A stretch of DNA of 64,000 nucleotides from Paracoccus denitrificans. Its GTDB lineage: Bacteria > Pseudomonadota > Alphaproteobacteria > Rhodobacterales > Rhodobacteraceae. This document shows positions 8,645 to 18,197 of this stretch, piece after piece (position 1 is the stretch's first letter; each line of letters starts with the position of its first letter). A model generated the notes under the pieces. That model was not told the origin of the DNA, did no database searches, and worked only from the letters and a program-made list of their open reading frames with translations. Both the position numbers and the translations under genes were made by a program. The stretch lies in assembly GCF_900100045.1 (NCBI RefSeq), contig NZ_FNEA01000021.1:1-64000 (forward strand). The letters run 5' to 3'.

Positions 8645-9300
8645 GCGCGCCCCAAGCCCCGGCGCCGGTGCTGACCGCGCATCGCGCCGGGCTGGTCGGC
8701 TGTCGCAGCTGCGGCCGGGTCTGGCCCGAATCCGAAACCACATGCCGCCGCTGCGGCGGCGCGCTGGTGCCGCCCGACCGGCGCTGCCTGAACGCGGTCT
8801 GGGCCTGGCTGGCGGCGGGGTTCGTCTTCTATATCCCGGCGAACCTGTTTCCGATGCTAAAGACCTCGACCTTCGGCGGGCTGCGCGGCAACAGCGAATC
8901 CACCATCCTCGGCGGCGTGGTCGAGCTGATGCACTATGGCAATTACGGCGTCGCGGCGATCGTCTTCCTGGCCTCGATCGTGGTGCCGATCGGCAAGTTC
9001 ATCGCCATCAGCTGGCTGGCGCTGGTCGCGGGGCGCCCTGCGACCGTCCGGGCCGCGCATAAGCGCCTGCATCTTTACGAAGTGGTCGAGTTCATCGGCC
9101 GCTGGTCGATGATCGACGTGTTCATCGTGGCGATCCTGTCGGCGCTGGTGCAGCTGGGCTTCGTCGCCTCGATCCATCCGGGGCCTGCCGCGGTGTCCTT
9201 TGCGCTGTCGGTTGCCTTCACCATGCTTTCCGCGCAAAGCTTCGATCCGAGATTGATCTGGCGCGGCCTTCCGCTGCGCAGCCGCAAGGACCACGAATGA
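8641..9300 (+). CDS. pqiA: Paraquat-inducible protein A family, second single-domain copy
   Basis: This is the second PqiA-type half, 219 residues. Two CxxC pairs (C21/C24 and C35/C38) form a likely metal-binding ribbon. They are followed by a membrane domain with IPANLFPMLKTSTFGG after the first helix and HLYEVVEFIGRWSMIDVF further on, both typical of PqiA. The start is the ATG at 8641, overlapping the first pqiA stop (ATGA). The stop in turn overlaps pqiB by 4 bases. Together the two proteins probably replace the single two-domain PqiA of enterobacteria. Confidence 0.88.
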   Translation: MSAPQAPAPVLTAHRAGLVGCRSCGRVWPESETTCRRCGGALVPPDRRCLNAVWAWLAAGFVFYIPANLFPMLKTSTFGGLRGNSESTILGGVVELMHYGNYGVAAIVFLASIVVPIGKFIAISWLALVAGRPATVRAAHKRLHLYEVVEFIGRWSMIDVFIVAILSALVQLGFVASIHPGPAAVSFALSVAFTMLSAQSFDPRLIWRGLPLRSRKDHE

Positions 9301-11363
9301 CCGACAGGCCCTCGCCCGAGCGCAGCGACGCCCCCCTGAAACCCGCAGAACCCGCCCGCAAGCCCGCGGCCCGCGCCGTGCGGGCCGGGCTGCCGCTGAT
9401 CTGGCTGGTGCCCATCGTGGCGCTGATCGTGACGTTGGGCGTGGGCTGGAACGCCATCGCCAGCCGTGGCACGCTGATCTCGGTCGCCTTCAAGGACGCG
9501 ACCGGCATCACGCCCGGAGAGACGGCGCTGAAATTCCGCGAGATCACCGTGGGCAAGGTGGAATCGGTCCGCTTCACCGAGGATCTGCAACAGGTCGAGG
9601 TGAACATGCGCGTGGACAAGGACCTTGCGCCCTATATCGACAAGGATGCGCAGTTCTGGATCGTGCGGCCGCAGGTTTCGGCCCAGGGCATCTCGCGGCT
9701 GGATACCGTTCTGACCGGCTCTTTCGTCGAGGGTTACTGGGACAACCAGGTGGACGGTCCGCAGACCAGGTTCCAGGGCCTCGACAAGCCGCCGCTGACG
9801 AGTTTCGGCGAGAAGGGCACCTGGATCGTGCTGGCGGCCGAACGCTCGCGCGGCATGACCGAGGGCGCGCCGGTGCTGTTCCGTGGCCTGCCGGTGGGGC
9901 GGATGCAGAACCTGCGGCTTTCCGAAACCGACGAGGGCGTGCTGACCGACGTCTTCATCGCCGCGCCCTATGACGAGTTGCTGACCACGAACACGGTGTT
10001 CTGGGACACTTCGGGCTTTTCGGTCTCGCTGGGCGCGCAGGGGGTTTCGCTGAACGTGAACTCGCTGGCCTCGGTGCTTCAGGGCGGTGCGGAATTCGCC
10101 ACGCTGACCTCGGGCGGGGCGCCGGTCGAGAACGGGCACGTCTTTTCCCTGCAACCCGACCGCAGCGCGGCCGAGGCGAACCTGTTTGCCGACGAAAGCA
10201 GGGCGCTGCGCTTGACCATGCTGATCGACGAGTCGGTGAAGGGGCTGGAGACCGGCGCCGACGTGCAGTTCATGGGCCTGACCGTCGGGCGCGTCACCAG
10301 GCTGGCCGCGCGTATCGTCCAGGATGCGGACGATCAGGACCGGGTCGAGCAGGAAGTGACGCTGGCCCTTACGCCCGAGCGGTTGGGCCTGTCCGGCGAC
10401 GTGACGCCGGAGCAGGCGCTGGACTTCATGGCCGGCCAGGTCCGGGGCGGCCTGCGCGCCCGCCTGGCCAGCGCCGGCTTCTTCGGCACCTCGCTTCAGG
10501 TCGAGTTGGTCGAATTGCCCGATGCCGAACCGGCCGAGCTGGACCGCGAGGGCAGGCCCCATCCGATCATCCCCTCGGTTCCCGGCGACATTTCCGATTT
10601 CAGCGAGACCGCGCAGGGCTTCCTGACCCGCGTCGGCAACCTGCCCATCGAGGAAGCGCTGAAATCCGTCACCGACATGATGAACAGCGTCACCGCCATC
10701 GCCAGCAGCGAGGACACCCGCGCCATCCCCGGCGCCCTGCGCGGCACGCTGGAGGATGCGCAGGCCGCTGCCGGCGAGATCCGCCAAGTCACCACCGAAC
10801 TGCGCGAATCCGGTGCCGTGGGGCAGTTGCGCCGCATGGTGGACGAGGCCGCCGCCGCAGCCGAGGCGGTCAAGCTTGCCGCCGCCGACGTGCCGGCGAT
10901 GGTCGACCAGATCGATGCCGCCGCGGTCAAGATCGAGGCGGTGGATTACGCCGCCATCGGCACCGAGGCCGAGGGCATCCTCAGGGATGTGCGTGCGCTT
11001 CTGGGCACGGAGGATGCCGAGCAACTGCCCAGGAACCTGTCCGAGACGCTGAAATCCGCCTCCGGCCTGCTCAACGACCTGCGCGACGGCAATGCGGCGG
11101 GCAGCCTCAACAACGCGCTCGCCTCGGCCAGCACCGCGGCGCAGGATGTCTCGGATGCGGCGAAGCGCCTGCCGCAGCTTTCCGCGCGGCTCGAGGCGCT
11201 GGCGGCACGGGCCGATGCGGTGATCGCCGCCTATGGCGACCGCTCCAGCTTCAACAACGAGACCATCAACCTGATGCGCGAGATGCGCCGCGCCGCCAAT
11301 GCCTTCGGCAGCCTTGCGCGGACCATCGAACGCAATCCGCAAGCCTTCATCCTGGGACGATAA
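9297..11363 (+). CDS. pqiB: MCE-domain intermembrane transport protein PqiB
   Basis: PqiB forms hexameric MCE rings and a long coiled-coil needle across the periplasm that moves lipids between membranes. The 688-residue product has a proline-rich cytoplasmic tail, one membrane helix (about 32-50), then three MCE/MlaD modules (starting near 57, 170 and 300). Signatures include KFREITVGKVESVRF, LFRGLPVGRMQNLRL and FMGLTVGRVTRL. A long C-terminal region (about 430-680) rich in Ala, Glu and Leu is predicted coiled coil. It is coupled to pqiA by a 4-base overlap and followed one base later by pqiC. It is somewhat longer than the E. coli protein (546 residues), mainly in the C-terminal region. Confidence 0.93.
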   Translation: MTDRPSPERSDAPLKPAEPARKPAARAVRAGLPLIWLVPIVALIVTLGVGWNAIASRGTLISVAFKDATGITPGETALKFREITVGKVESVRFTEDLQQVEVNMRVDKDLAPYIDKDAQFWIVRPQVSAQGISRLDTVLTGSFVEGYWDNQVDGPQTRFQGLDKPPLTSFGEKGTWIVLAAERSRGMTEGAPVLFRGLPVGRMQNLRLSETDEGVLTDVFIAAPYDELLTTNTVFWDTSGFSVSLGAQGVSLNVNSLASVLQGGAEFATLTSGGAPVENGHVFSLQPDRSAAEANLFADESRALRLTMLIDESVKGLETGADVQFMGLTVGRVTRLAARIVQDADDQDRVEQEVTLALTPERLGLSGDVTPEQALDFMAGQVRGGLRARLASAGFFGTSLQVELVELPDAEPAELDREGRPHPIIPSVPGDISDFSETAQGFLTRVGNLPIEEALKSVTDMMNSVTAIASSEDTRAIPGALRGTLEDAQAAAGEIRQVTTELRESGAVGQLRRMVDEAAAAAEAVKLAAADVPAMVDQIDAAAVKIEAVDYAAIGTEAEGILRDVRALLGTEDAEQLPRNLSETLKSASGLLNDLRDGNAAGSLNNALASASTAAQDVSDAAKRLPQLSARLEALAARADAVIAAYGDRSSFNNETINLMREMRRAANAFGSLARTIERNPQAFILGR

Positions 11364-11364
11364 G

Positions 11365-12015
11365 ATGCGCCTGATCCTTGCCTCTGCCGCCTGTCTTGCC
11401 CTGCTCGGCGCCTGCTCGAACGGCGAAAAGACCGCGCGCTACCTGATCGACCCGCCGGCCACGGGCGAGCGGGTCGCCGACCGGCTGGGCACGGCGGAGC
11501 TCAAGGACGTGTCCTTGCCGGAATACGCCTCGGGCGGCGAGGTCAGCTGGCAGACCGGGGACGGGGCCGTGCGCTCGAACACGAAACAGCTCTGGGCGGA
11601 CGATCCGCAGCGGGCCTTTACCCTGACGCTGGCGCGGGCGATCTCGGACCTCTCGGGCGCCACGGTGATCGCCGAGCCCTGGCCGCTGGCCGAGCCGCCG
11701 CGGCGGCGGCTGGAGGTGCGCGTCGAAAAGGCGCTGGCGCAGGCCGATGGGCTTTATCGCCTGACCGGGCGCTATTTCGTCTCGGACGAGGGGGCGGGCG
11801 GCGCCAACCAGGCGCGCAGCTTCGACATTTCCGTGCCGCTTGCCGACCAGAACCCCGCCGCCATCGCCCGCGCGCAGTCGCAGGCCATCGCCCAGCTTGC
11901 CCGCCAGATCGCCACGCTGTCCGGGCCGGGCCGGTCGATCCGCACCAGCACCGCGCCGGTGCCGCGGATCGACGACATCTTCTCGCAGCCGCTGCCGCCG
12001 CTGGAGGGCAGCTGA
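11365..12015 (+). CDS. pqiC: PqiC-like outer-membrane lipoprotein (ABC-type transport auxiliary)
   Basis: PqiC-type lipoproteins dock the PqiB needle at the outer membrane. The ATG at 11365, one base after the pqiB stop, gives 216 residues. A lipoprotein signal peptide ends in the lipobox LLGAC, so the lipidated cysteine is C17. A 'YLIDPP' start of the mature domain and the segment TLARAISDLSGATVIAEPW match the family's periplasmic fold. An in-frame upstream start inside pqiB would destroy the signal peptide. It is the last gene of the pqiAABC operon. Confidence 0.85.
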   Translation: MRLILASAACLALLGACSNGEKTARYLIDPPATGERVADRLGTAELKDVSLPEYASGGEVSWQTGDGAVRSNTKQLWADDPQRAFTLTLARAISDLSGATVIAEPWPLAEPPRRRLEVRVEKALAQADGLYRLTGRYFVSDEGAGGANQARSFDISVPLADQNPAAIARAQSQAIAQLARQIATLSGPGRSIRTSTAPVPRIDDIFSQPLPPLEGS

Positions 12016-12093
12016 GCCCGGCTGCGACAGTTTGACGGCTTTCCGCAGCACCGTCCCCGCCTAGACTGCGCCCATACCGGCGGCGGAGGGCCA

Positions 12094-12570
12094 ATGCGGA
12101 CCGATCAGATCCAAGGGGTGCCGCTGCTGGCACCGCCCGGGCGGCTGAACTATCTCGACCGACAGGCGGTGCTGCTGCCCGCGCCGATCACCCCGCTGGA
12201 GGCGTGGAACCGCATTCGCAGCCAGCCCTTGCCCCTGCTGGGCCTGGCCTTTCGCATTCGCGACGCGGTGTCGGCGCGGTTCGGGGTGCGGCGCATCGGC
12301 GGGCTGGGCAAGGCGCCCAGCGATAGCGTGCGCGCCGGTCAGCGCCTGGATTTCTTTTTGGTCGAACATGCCGCGCCCGACCTGCTGGTGCTGACCGAGC
12401 GCGACCGGCACCTGGACGTGATGACCTGCATTTCGACCCAAGGGGCGGAACTGGCGATCACCTCCTCGGTGGTGACGCATAACCGTTTTGGCCGGGCCTA
12501 TATGCTGGTGGTGGGACCGGCGCATCGGCTGATCGTGCGCGCCATGCTGCGCCGGCTGATGCGCGGCTAG
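12094..12570 (+). CDS. DUF2867 family protein
   Basis: This 158-residue soluble protein has no signal peptide or membrane helix. It resembles the DUF2867 family, which is often found alone or fused to SDR-type NAD-binding proteins. The match is in segments such as PLPLLGLAFRIRDAVSARFG, RAGQRLDFFLVE, LTERDRHLDVMT and SSVVTHNRFGRAYM. Function is unknown. It lies 78 bases after pqiC on the same strand and may be cotranscribed. It ends 6 bases from the convergent flavin reductase gene. Confidence 0.7.
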   Translation: MRTDQIQGVPLLAPPGRLNYLDRQAVLLPAPITPLEAWNRIRSQPLPLLGLAFRIRDAVSARFGVRRIGGLGKAPSDSVRAGQRLDFFLVEHAAPDLLVLTERDRHLDVMTCISTQGAELAITSSVVTHNRFGRAYMLVVGPAHRLIVRAMLRRLMRG

Positions 12571-12576
12571 CCCGGC

Positions 12577-13149
<573 letters not shown>

Positions 13150-13182
13150 CTAGACCAGAGCGGCTCCGGCCTTTTCCCCTTT

Positions 13183-14004
13183 CTAGCCGCCGCGCGGCGG
13201 GGCATCAAGCTGGCTGGCGGTGCGCAGCCTGTGCGGGGTCATCGCCGCAAGCAACTGATCGTGCAGGGCGGGTGGTGCCACCACCAGCCCGTCGGCCAGC
13301 GGCCGGGCCGCGTTGAAGCGCATCGGCGCGCCGGTAAGGTCGCTTGCCACGCAGCCGGCACGGGCGGCGATCAGGCTGCCCGCCGCCACGTCCCATTCCC
13401 AGGCCGGCCGGGTGGACAGCGTGGCGTCGAACTGCCCGTCCGCCACCAGGCACAGCCGCCAGGCCAGCGAGGGGCGGAAGCCGCGCTTGAGCGGCGGCGC
13501 CACGCCGCGCCAATGCACGGGGTCGAGGCTCGGCTTGCCGGTCAGCACATGCGCGCCCTCGAACCCATGCGCCGAGGGTGCGATGGGTTTGCCGTCGCGC
13601 AGGGCCGGCCCCTCGGCCGAGGCGGCATAGGTGGTGCGCTGCGCCGGCAGATGCACCACGCCCGCGACCACCCGGTCGCCGCGCGCGATCGCCAGCGCAT
13701 TGGAAAAGCCGACCTGCCCGTCGATAAAGGCGCGGGTGCCGTCGATCGGGTCGATGATGAAGCAATGCTCGGCCTGAAGCCGGGCCGGATCGTCGGCGCT
13801 TTCCTCGCTGAGCCAGCCGTAATCGGGGCGGGCGGTGCGCAGCAGGCGCTCCAGATGTGCGTTGACGGCCAGGTCGGCCTCGGTCACCGGGCCGGCGCCG
13901 TTGCCCTTGTCCCAGACCCGGGGATCGCGCCGCCAGTAGCGCAGCGCGATCTCGCCCGCCTCATGCGCGGCCTGTTCCAGCAGGGCAAGGTCACTCGCCG
14001 GCAA
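13183..14004 (-). CDS. cysQ: 3'(2'),5'-bisphosphate nucleotidase CysQ / inositol monophosphatase family
   Basis: CysQ hydrolyses PAP to AMP, removing the by-product of sulfate assimilation. The 273-residue protein carries the Mg-dependent phosphatase motifs: PVTEADLAVN (about 40), WLSEES (E68), the DPIDGT box (D85, D88) and WEWDVAAG near 206. These fit CysQ better than SuhB, though an inositol-phosphatase role cannot be excluded. Its start overlaps the pmbA stop by 14 bases, so the two genes are cotranscribed. Confidence 0.85.
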   Translation of the reverse strand: MPASDLALLEQAAHEAGEIALRYWRRDPRVWDKGNGAGPVTEADLAVNAHLERLLRTARPDYGWLSEESADDPARLQAEHCFIIDPIDGTRAFIDGQVGFSNALAIARGDRVVAGVVHLPAQRTTYAASAEGPALRDGKPIAPSAHGFEGAHVLTGKPSLDPVHWRGVAPPLKRGFRPSLAWRLCLVADGQFDATLSTRPAWEWDVAAGSLIAARAGCVASDLTGAPMRFNAARPLADGLVVAPPALHDQLLAAMTPHRLRTASQLDAPPRGG

Positions 14005-15343
14005 CGGTCATTCCCTCGACCAGCAGGCTGGGCACGCGCATTGCCCGCCAATCGGGCAGGTCGCTGGCGGCGGTCATGCGCAGCAGCATGTCGCGCAGGT
14101 TGCCGGCGATGGTGCATTCGTTGACGGCATAGGCGATCTCGCCGTTCTCGACCCAGAAGCCGCCGGCGCCGCGCGAGTAATCCCCGGTCGTGCTGTTGAT
14201 CGAGGCACCCAGCATCGAGGTCACGACCAGCCCGCGCCCCATCTCGCGGATCAGCTCCTCGCGCGATTTCTCGCCCGGGGTCAGCTCCAGGTTGGTCACG
14301 CCGGGCGAGGGCGGGCTGCCGGCCCCGCGCATGGCGTTGGCGGTCGATTCCATGCCCAGCTTGCGGGCGGTGGCCAGGTCCAGCGTCCAGCCCTGCAAGA
14401 CGCCATCCGCCACCATCAGCCGCGGCGCGGTCGCCAGCCCCTCGCCGTCGAACAGGCGCGAGGAACCATAGCGCGGCCGGTGCGGATCCTCGCGCAGGTC
14501 GAACCCCTTGGGCAGCACCTGCTCCCCCAGCGCATCGCGCAGCCAGCTGGCGCCGCGCGCGACCGAGGCGCCGTTCACCGCCGCAACTAGATGGCCGATC
14601 AGCCCCGAGGCGACGCGCTCGTCGTAAAGGATCGGAAAGGCGCCGGTCGGGGGCTTCCTTGCGCCGCGGCGGGCGACGGTGCGAAGGGCGGCAAGCCGGC
14701 CGATCTCTTCGGGCGAGGGCATGTCGGCGGCATGGACACGGCTTTCGCCGGCCCAGTCGCGCTCCATCCCCAGCCCCTCGCCGGTGATGGCGACGGTGGA
14801 CAGGCTGTGGCCGCTGCGTCCGTAGCCGGCCGAGAAGCCGTTCGTCGCCGCCAGCCACATATGCCGCTGAGAATGGCTGGCGCCGGCGGATTCGATCTGC
14901 GAGACGCCCTCGACCGCCAGCGCCGCCGCCTCGGCCCGCAGGGCCACATCCTGCAATGCTTCGGGCGTGGGCTCGGGGCTGGAATCGTAAAGGCCCAGCC
15001 GGCCGCTGTCGGTGTCGCGGGCCAGTTGCTCGGGCTCGGCAAGGCCCAGCGTGTCGTCCACCGGCGCCTCGCGCGCCATGGCGACGGCGCGGGCGGCCAT
15101 TTCCTCGATGGTGCGGGCCGAGCGGTCCGAGGCCGAGACGCAGGCCTGCCGCCCGCCGACCAGAACCCGCAGCCCGATCTCGACCCCCTCGGCGCGCTCG
15201 GCATGCTCCAGATGGCCGGCCCGCACATCCACCGAGACGGCGGCGGCTTCCAGCGCCACGGCATCGGCCTGGTCGGCGCCCGCCTTGCGCGCCGCCGCCA
15301 GAAGCTGCTGCGCCAGGGCCTCGAGTCGATGGTATTCGGACAT
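13991..15343 (-). CDS. pmbA: TldD/PmbA family metalloprotease-like protein (PmbA/TldE)
   Basis: PmbA (TldE) pairs with TldD to form a protease that processes microcin precursors and unfolded peptides; the metal site is in TldD. The ATG at 15343 gives 450 residues. Recognisable parts are GVEIGLRVLVGGRQACVS, the central LRDALGEQVLPKGFDL region, the GAGSPPSPGVTNLEL segment and the C-terminal GGFWVENGEIAYAVNECTIAGNL. No tldD is present in the window. A longer ORF from 15418 is unlikely, since it starts in the hairpin-bearing gap. It is cotranscribed with cysQ. Confidence 0.9.
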   Translation of the reverse strand: MSEYHRLEALAQQLLAAARKAGADQADAVALEAAAVSVDVRAGHLEHAERAEGVEIGLRVLVGGRQACVSASDRSARTIEEMAARAVAMAREAPVDDTLGLAEPEQLARDTDSGRLGLYDSSPEPTPEALQDVALRAEAAALAVEGVSQIESAGASHSQRHMWLAATNGFSAGYGRSGHSLSTVAITGEGLGMERDWAGESRVHAADMPSPEEIGRLAALRTVARRGARKPPTGAFPILYDERVASGLIGHLVAAVNGASVARGASWLRDALGEQVLPKGFDLREDPHRPRYGSSRLFDGEGLATAPRLMVADGVLQGWTLDLATARKLGMESTANAMRGAGSPPSPGVTNLELTPGEKSREELIREMGRGLVVTSMLGASINSTTGDYSRGAGGFWVENGEIAYAVNECTIAGNLRDMLLRMTAASDLPDWRAMRVPSLLVEGMTVAGE

Positions 15344-15363
15344 GCGGTTCACCTTCGATAAGC

Positions 15364-15396
15364 GCGGGGGCCGCGACGACAACGCCCGGCCCCCGC
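15364..15396 (-). terminator. Strong GC hairpin between DUF2125 gene and pmbA
   Basis: A perfect 10-bp inverted repeat (GCGGGGGCCG / CGGCCCCCGC) with a 13-base loop lies just downstream of the DUF2125 stop on the minus strand. It is followed by a short mixed tract, not a T run, so intrinsic termination may be weak. It probably separates the DUF2125 transcript from pmbA-cysQ. Confidence 0.5.
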
Positions 15397-15438
15397 AATG
15401 CGATCCGTCAGGGCGCACCGGGCGCCGCGCCGGACGGA

Positions 15439-16989
15439 TTACTTGATCTGCTGGCCGTTGGCAAAGATCGAGCCGTCTTCCTTGAACTCGAGCCTGGTTT
15501 CCAGCTTGTCCTCGCCCTCGGCGACCGGCTTGGCGAACATGGCCATCATCATGCGCACGCCCATGATCTGGTCCTCGGGGATCAGGCCCATGGCGCCCAG
15601 CTTGTCGATCAGCCCGTTCACGCCCTCGTAGCTGGCGTTGACCTCGCCGACCGGGGTGGTCATGTCGCCGCTTTCCGGTGCCTTCAGCGTGCCCTCGGCA
15701 TTCACCTTGGCGCCAAGCGCGTTCAGCGCGAACTGGTTGATGGCGACCTCGACCGGCTCGAAGGGCTGCGGCGAGGCTTCCGCCGCGTCCATATCCTCGC
15801 TGCCGTCCTCGGGTGCCTCGTCGGCGGCGGGCGCCATGCTGGCCGGGTCGAAGATGTCCTTGGTCACCTTGATCTGCCCGGTCACGTCGATGTCCAGCGA
15901 GGCCGGGTCGCGCGGCAGCTGGCCCTGCGCGTCGAACAGGTTCCAGATCGCATCGCCCAGCGTCAGGCCGGCCAGCGAATAGGCGAACTTGAAGGGCTGT
16001 GCCTCGTCGGACTGCATCACCGGCAGTTGCATGTCGAAGCTGCCGCTTTCGATCGCGTAGTTGATCGGGAAGGGCATGTCGCTGCTGGTCAGCTCGAAGC
16101 TGCCGGCGTCCGAGCCCGCCTGATAGGCCATGCCGTCCTGCGACAGCGCATAGCTCAGCTCGAAGCCCTTGCCGTCGTATTTGCCGGCGCCGCTGGTCGG
16201 CTGCTCGTTCTCGTCCGTGCCGGCAAAGTCGAAGTTGGCGACCAGCGCGCCGGATTTCAGCACGCCGCTCATGGCAAGCCCGGCCTTCAGCGCGGCGTTC
16301 ATGTCCTCCTCGATCTTGGTGCCGTCGGGGACGGCCATCTCGCCGGTGGTTTCCAGATCGCTGAGGCTGCCCTCGAACTTGACGGTGCCGCCTTCCTCGC
16401 TGCTCACATCGCCCGAGAAGGTGATCGCGCCCGATTTCATCGCATAGTCGTATTTCGCGGGCGAGCCGGCGACGATGTGGAAGGTGCCGGTCGAATCCGC
16501 CACGCCGACCTTGATCGGCAGCGGGGTTTCCTTGTCGCCGCTCTTGATCGTGGTCAGGGTGAAATCCATCGTGGGATAGTCGAACTCATGCGTCATGTCC
16601 TCGGGCGCGCCCGAGGTGACGATGACGTTGCCCGGCATGTCCACGGTAAAGGGCAGGCTGTAGCTTTCCCCGTCGGGATCGGTGCCTTGCGCCTCGCCGG
16701 TCATCTGGTCGGCGAAGACGGTCTTGACCTTGCCGTCGCCGCTGTCGCTCAGCGTGACCTGGGGGATGCTGAAGCTGACCTGGCTGTCGGGCACGCCGCC
16801 GCTGATGGCGATGTCGCTGAGGGTCAGCGTATCGCCGGCCTTGTCGCGCTTGCCCTCGGTCACGGTATAGCCAAGCGATTGGTAGTAATCCACCCAGGAC
16901 TGCCACACCTGTTCCGAAGTCACGTCGGCGAAGGCCGGGGCGGTCATCGCGGCAAGCGCCAGGGCAGAGCTTGTCAGTCGCAGGTTCAT
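15439..16989 (-). CDS. DUF2125 domain protein (periplasmic)
   Basis: This 516-residue exported protein has a Sec signal peptide (AMTAPAFA-D, about 1-22) and then repeated beta-rich segments. These include YPTMDFTLTTIKSGD, GAITFSGDVSSEEGG and LTLGDAIWNLFDAQGQLP. They match DUF2125 proteins common in Rhodobacterales, which are distantly AsmA-like. Function is unknown. An acidic, low-complexity linker lies near residue 390. The ATG at 16989 is chosen because it precedes the signal peptide; the 17085 start adds 32 residues without one. The gene is monocistronic, divergent from the crotonase gene and followed by a GC hairpin. Confidence 0.8.
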   Translation of the reverse strand: MNLRLTSSALALAAMTAPAFADVTSEQVWQSWVDYYQSLGYTVTEGKRDKAGDTLTLSDIAISGGVPDSQVSFSIPQVTLSDSGDGKVKTVFADQMTGEAQGTDPDGESYSLPFTVDMPGNVIVTSGAPEDMTHEFDYPTMDFTLTTIKSGDKETPLPIKVGVADSTGTFHIVAGSPAKYDYAMKSGAITFSGDVSSEEGGTVKFEGSLSDLETTGEMAVPDGTKIEEDMNAALKAGLAMSGVLKSGALVANFDFAGTDENEQPTSGAGKYDGKGFELSYALSQDGMAYQAGSDAGSFELTSSDMPFPINYAIESGSFDMQLPVMQSDEAQPFKFAYSLAGLTLGDAIWNLFDAQGQLPRDPASLDIDVTGQIKVTKDIFDPASMAPAADEAPEDGSEDMDAAEASPQPFEPVEVAINQFALNALGAKVNAEGTLKAPESGDMTTPVGEVNASYEGVNGLIDKLGAMGLIPEDQIMGVRMMMAMFAKPVAEGEDKLETRLEFKEDGSIFANGQQIK

Positions 16990-17075
16990 TTCATAACACC
17001 TTTTCGGCGAGAATTGCATAAGAAACACCAACCCGGCTTTTGCCACAGCCAGCGCGCGGGTCCAAGGAGGGAATG

Positions 17076-17693
17076 ATGATCGCAAGGGAATTCGTCGGCG
17101 GAATCGGCCGCATCACCATTGCGCGCCCGGCCAAGGCGAACTCGCTGACCGGCGCCATGCTGGCCGACCTGACGGCGGCCTTCGACGCCCTTGCCGCCGA
17201 GCCCGGCCTGCGCGCCGTGATCCTGACCGGCGAGGGCGCGGTGTTTTCCGCCGGGGCCGATCTGGACGAGGCCCGTGCCGGGCTGGCCCTGTCCCCGGAA
17301 TGGGAGCGGCTGTCCGCCCGCGTCGCCTCGATGCCCTGCCTGACCATCGCCGCGCTGAACGGCACGGCGGCGGGCGGATCGCTGGGCATGGTGCTGGCCT
17401 GCGATTTGCGGCTGGCGGTGCCGGGGGCGAAAATCTTCTATCCGGTCATGCGCTTGGGCTTCCTGCCCCAGCCCAGCGACCCGGTGCGGCTGCGCGCGCT
17501 GGTCGGGCCGTCGCGCGCCAGGATGATCCTGATGGCCGGCCAGAAGATCCCCGCCGAAGAGGCGCTGGCCTGGGGCCTGATCGACCGGCTGGTCGCGCCC
17601 GAGGCACTGCTGGACGAGGCCGCGGCACTGGCCGGCGACGCCTGCGCGGCCGATGCCGGCCACATCGCGGCGATCAAGCGGATGCTGGACTGA
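17076..17693 (+). CDS. Crotonase-fold (enoyl-CoA hydratase/isomerase family) protein lacking catalytic glutamates
   Basis: This short crotonase-superfamily protein has 205 residues against about 260 for hydratases. The fold is clear from IARPAKANSL, AVILTGEGAVFSAGADLDE (oxyanion-hole region) and ALNGTAAGGSLGMVLACDLR. The two glutamates used by enoyl-CoA hydratases align here with Gly (in GGSLGMV) and Val (in FYPVMRLGF). The usual PGAGG loop reads PQPSD. It therefore probably has another acyl-CoA activity or none. The start is the second of two adjacent ATGs (17073 and 17076); AAGGAGG at 17064-17070 gives better spacing to 17076. It is divergent from the DUF2125 gene and convergent with the DUF2853 gene. 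Confidence 0.75.
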   Translation: MIAREFVGGIGRITIARPAKANSLTGAMLADLTAAFDALAAEPGLRAVILTGEGAVFSAGADLDEARAGLALSPEWERLSARVASMPCLTIAALNGTAAGGSLGMVLACDLRLAVPGAKIFYPVMRLGFLPQPSDPVRLRALVGPSRARMILMAGQKIPAEEALAWGLIDRLVAPEALLDEAAALAGDACAADAGHIAAIKRMLD

Positions 17694-17707
17694 CGCCTCC
17701 GCCTGGC

Positions 17708-17769
17708 GCCCGCCTGCAGCGCGGCGGGCGGGGATTCAGTCGCGAAATGCGGTGTGACGTTGCGTCACA
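17708..17769. terminator. Two dyads between the convergent crotonase and DUF2853 genes
   Basis: The gap holds a GCCCGCC/GGCGGGC hairpin (17708-17729, 8-base loop) and a perfect TGTGACG-ttg-CGTCACA dyad (17753-17769). Position between two convergent stops suggests bidirectional transcription ends. Neither has a clear T tract, so this is a moderate inference. The second dyad could equally be a protein-binding site. Confidence 0.4.
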
Positions 17770-17778
17770 GCACGGCCT

Positions 17779-18120
17779 TCAGGCATAGGCCGACTGTTTG
17801 CCGAAATGCGTGCAGAGCATGTAATAGACCACCGCGCGATACTTGTTGCGGTTCGAGCTGCCGTATTTCGCCACGACATCGTCGATGGCCGCGGAAAGCT
17901 CGGGGCCGTCCGGCAGGCCCAGTTTCTTCACCAGGTAGCTGGTCCTGATGCGCTCGAGTTCGGTCTTGTCCGACCCGGCCACGGTCTCGCCGTCGGCATT
18001 GTAGATCGAAGGCCCGCAGCCGATGACCACCTTGGTCAGCAACTCCATGTCGGGCGTGACGCCCAGCTTTTCCTTCATGTCGGCGGCGTATTTGGCGATC
18101 AGATCGTCGCGCTTGCTCAT
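17779..18120 (-). CDS. DUF2853 family small protein
   Basis: This 113-residue soluble, helix-rich protein of the DUF2853 family (function unknown) starts MSKRDDLIAKYAADMKEKLG. It contains VVIGCGPSIYNADGETVAGS and the conserved tail SSNRNKYRAVVYYMLCTHFG. The ATG at 18120 fits family length; a longer upstream ORF to 18531 is a shadow of the HIT gene. It is probably monocistronic. No active-site or membrane features are seen. Confidence 0.8.
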   Translation of the reverse strand: MSKRDDLIAKYAADMKEKLGVTPDMELLTKVVIGCGPSIYNADGETVAGSDKTELERIRTSYLVKKLGLPDGPELSAAIDDVVAKYGSSNRNKYRAVVYYMLCTHFGKQSAYA

Positions 18121-18197
18121 TGCTCTGTCCCCTTCGGATTGGTCATCCGAGGGAAAGCCTAGCGCCGGGCGGGCAAATATCAACTGAAACTGCGCAC

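Noticed and set aside
9075..11342. A 755-codon minus-strand ORF opposite pqiB
   Set aside because: It shows no recognisable domains; pqiB with MCE domains and operon context explains the region.
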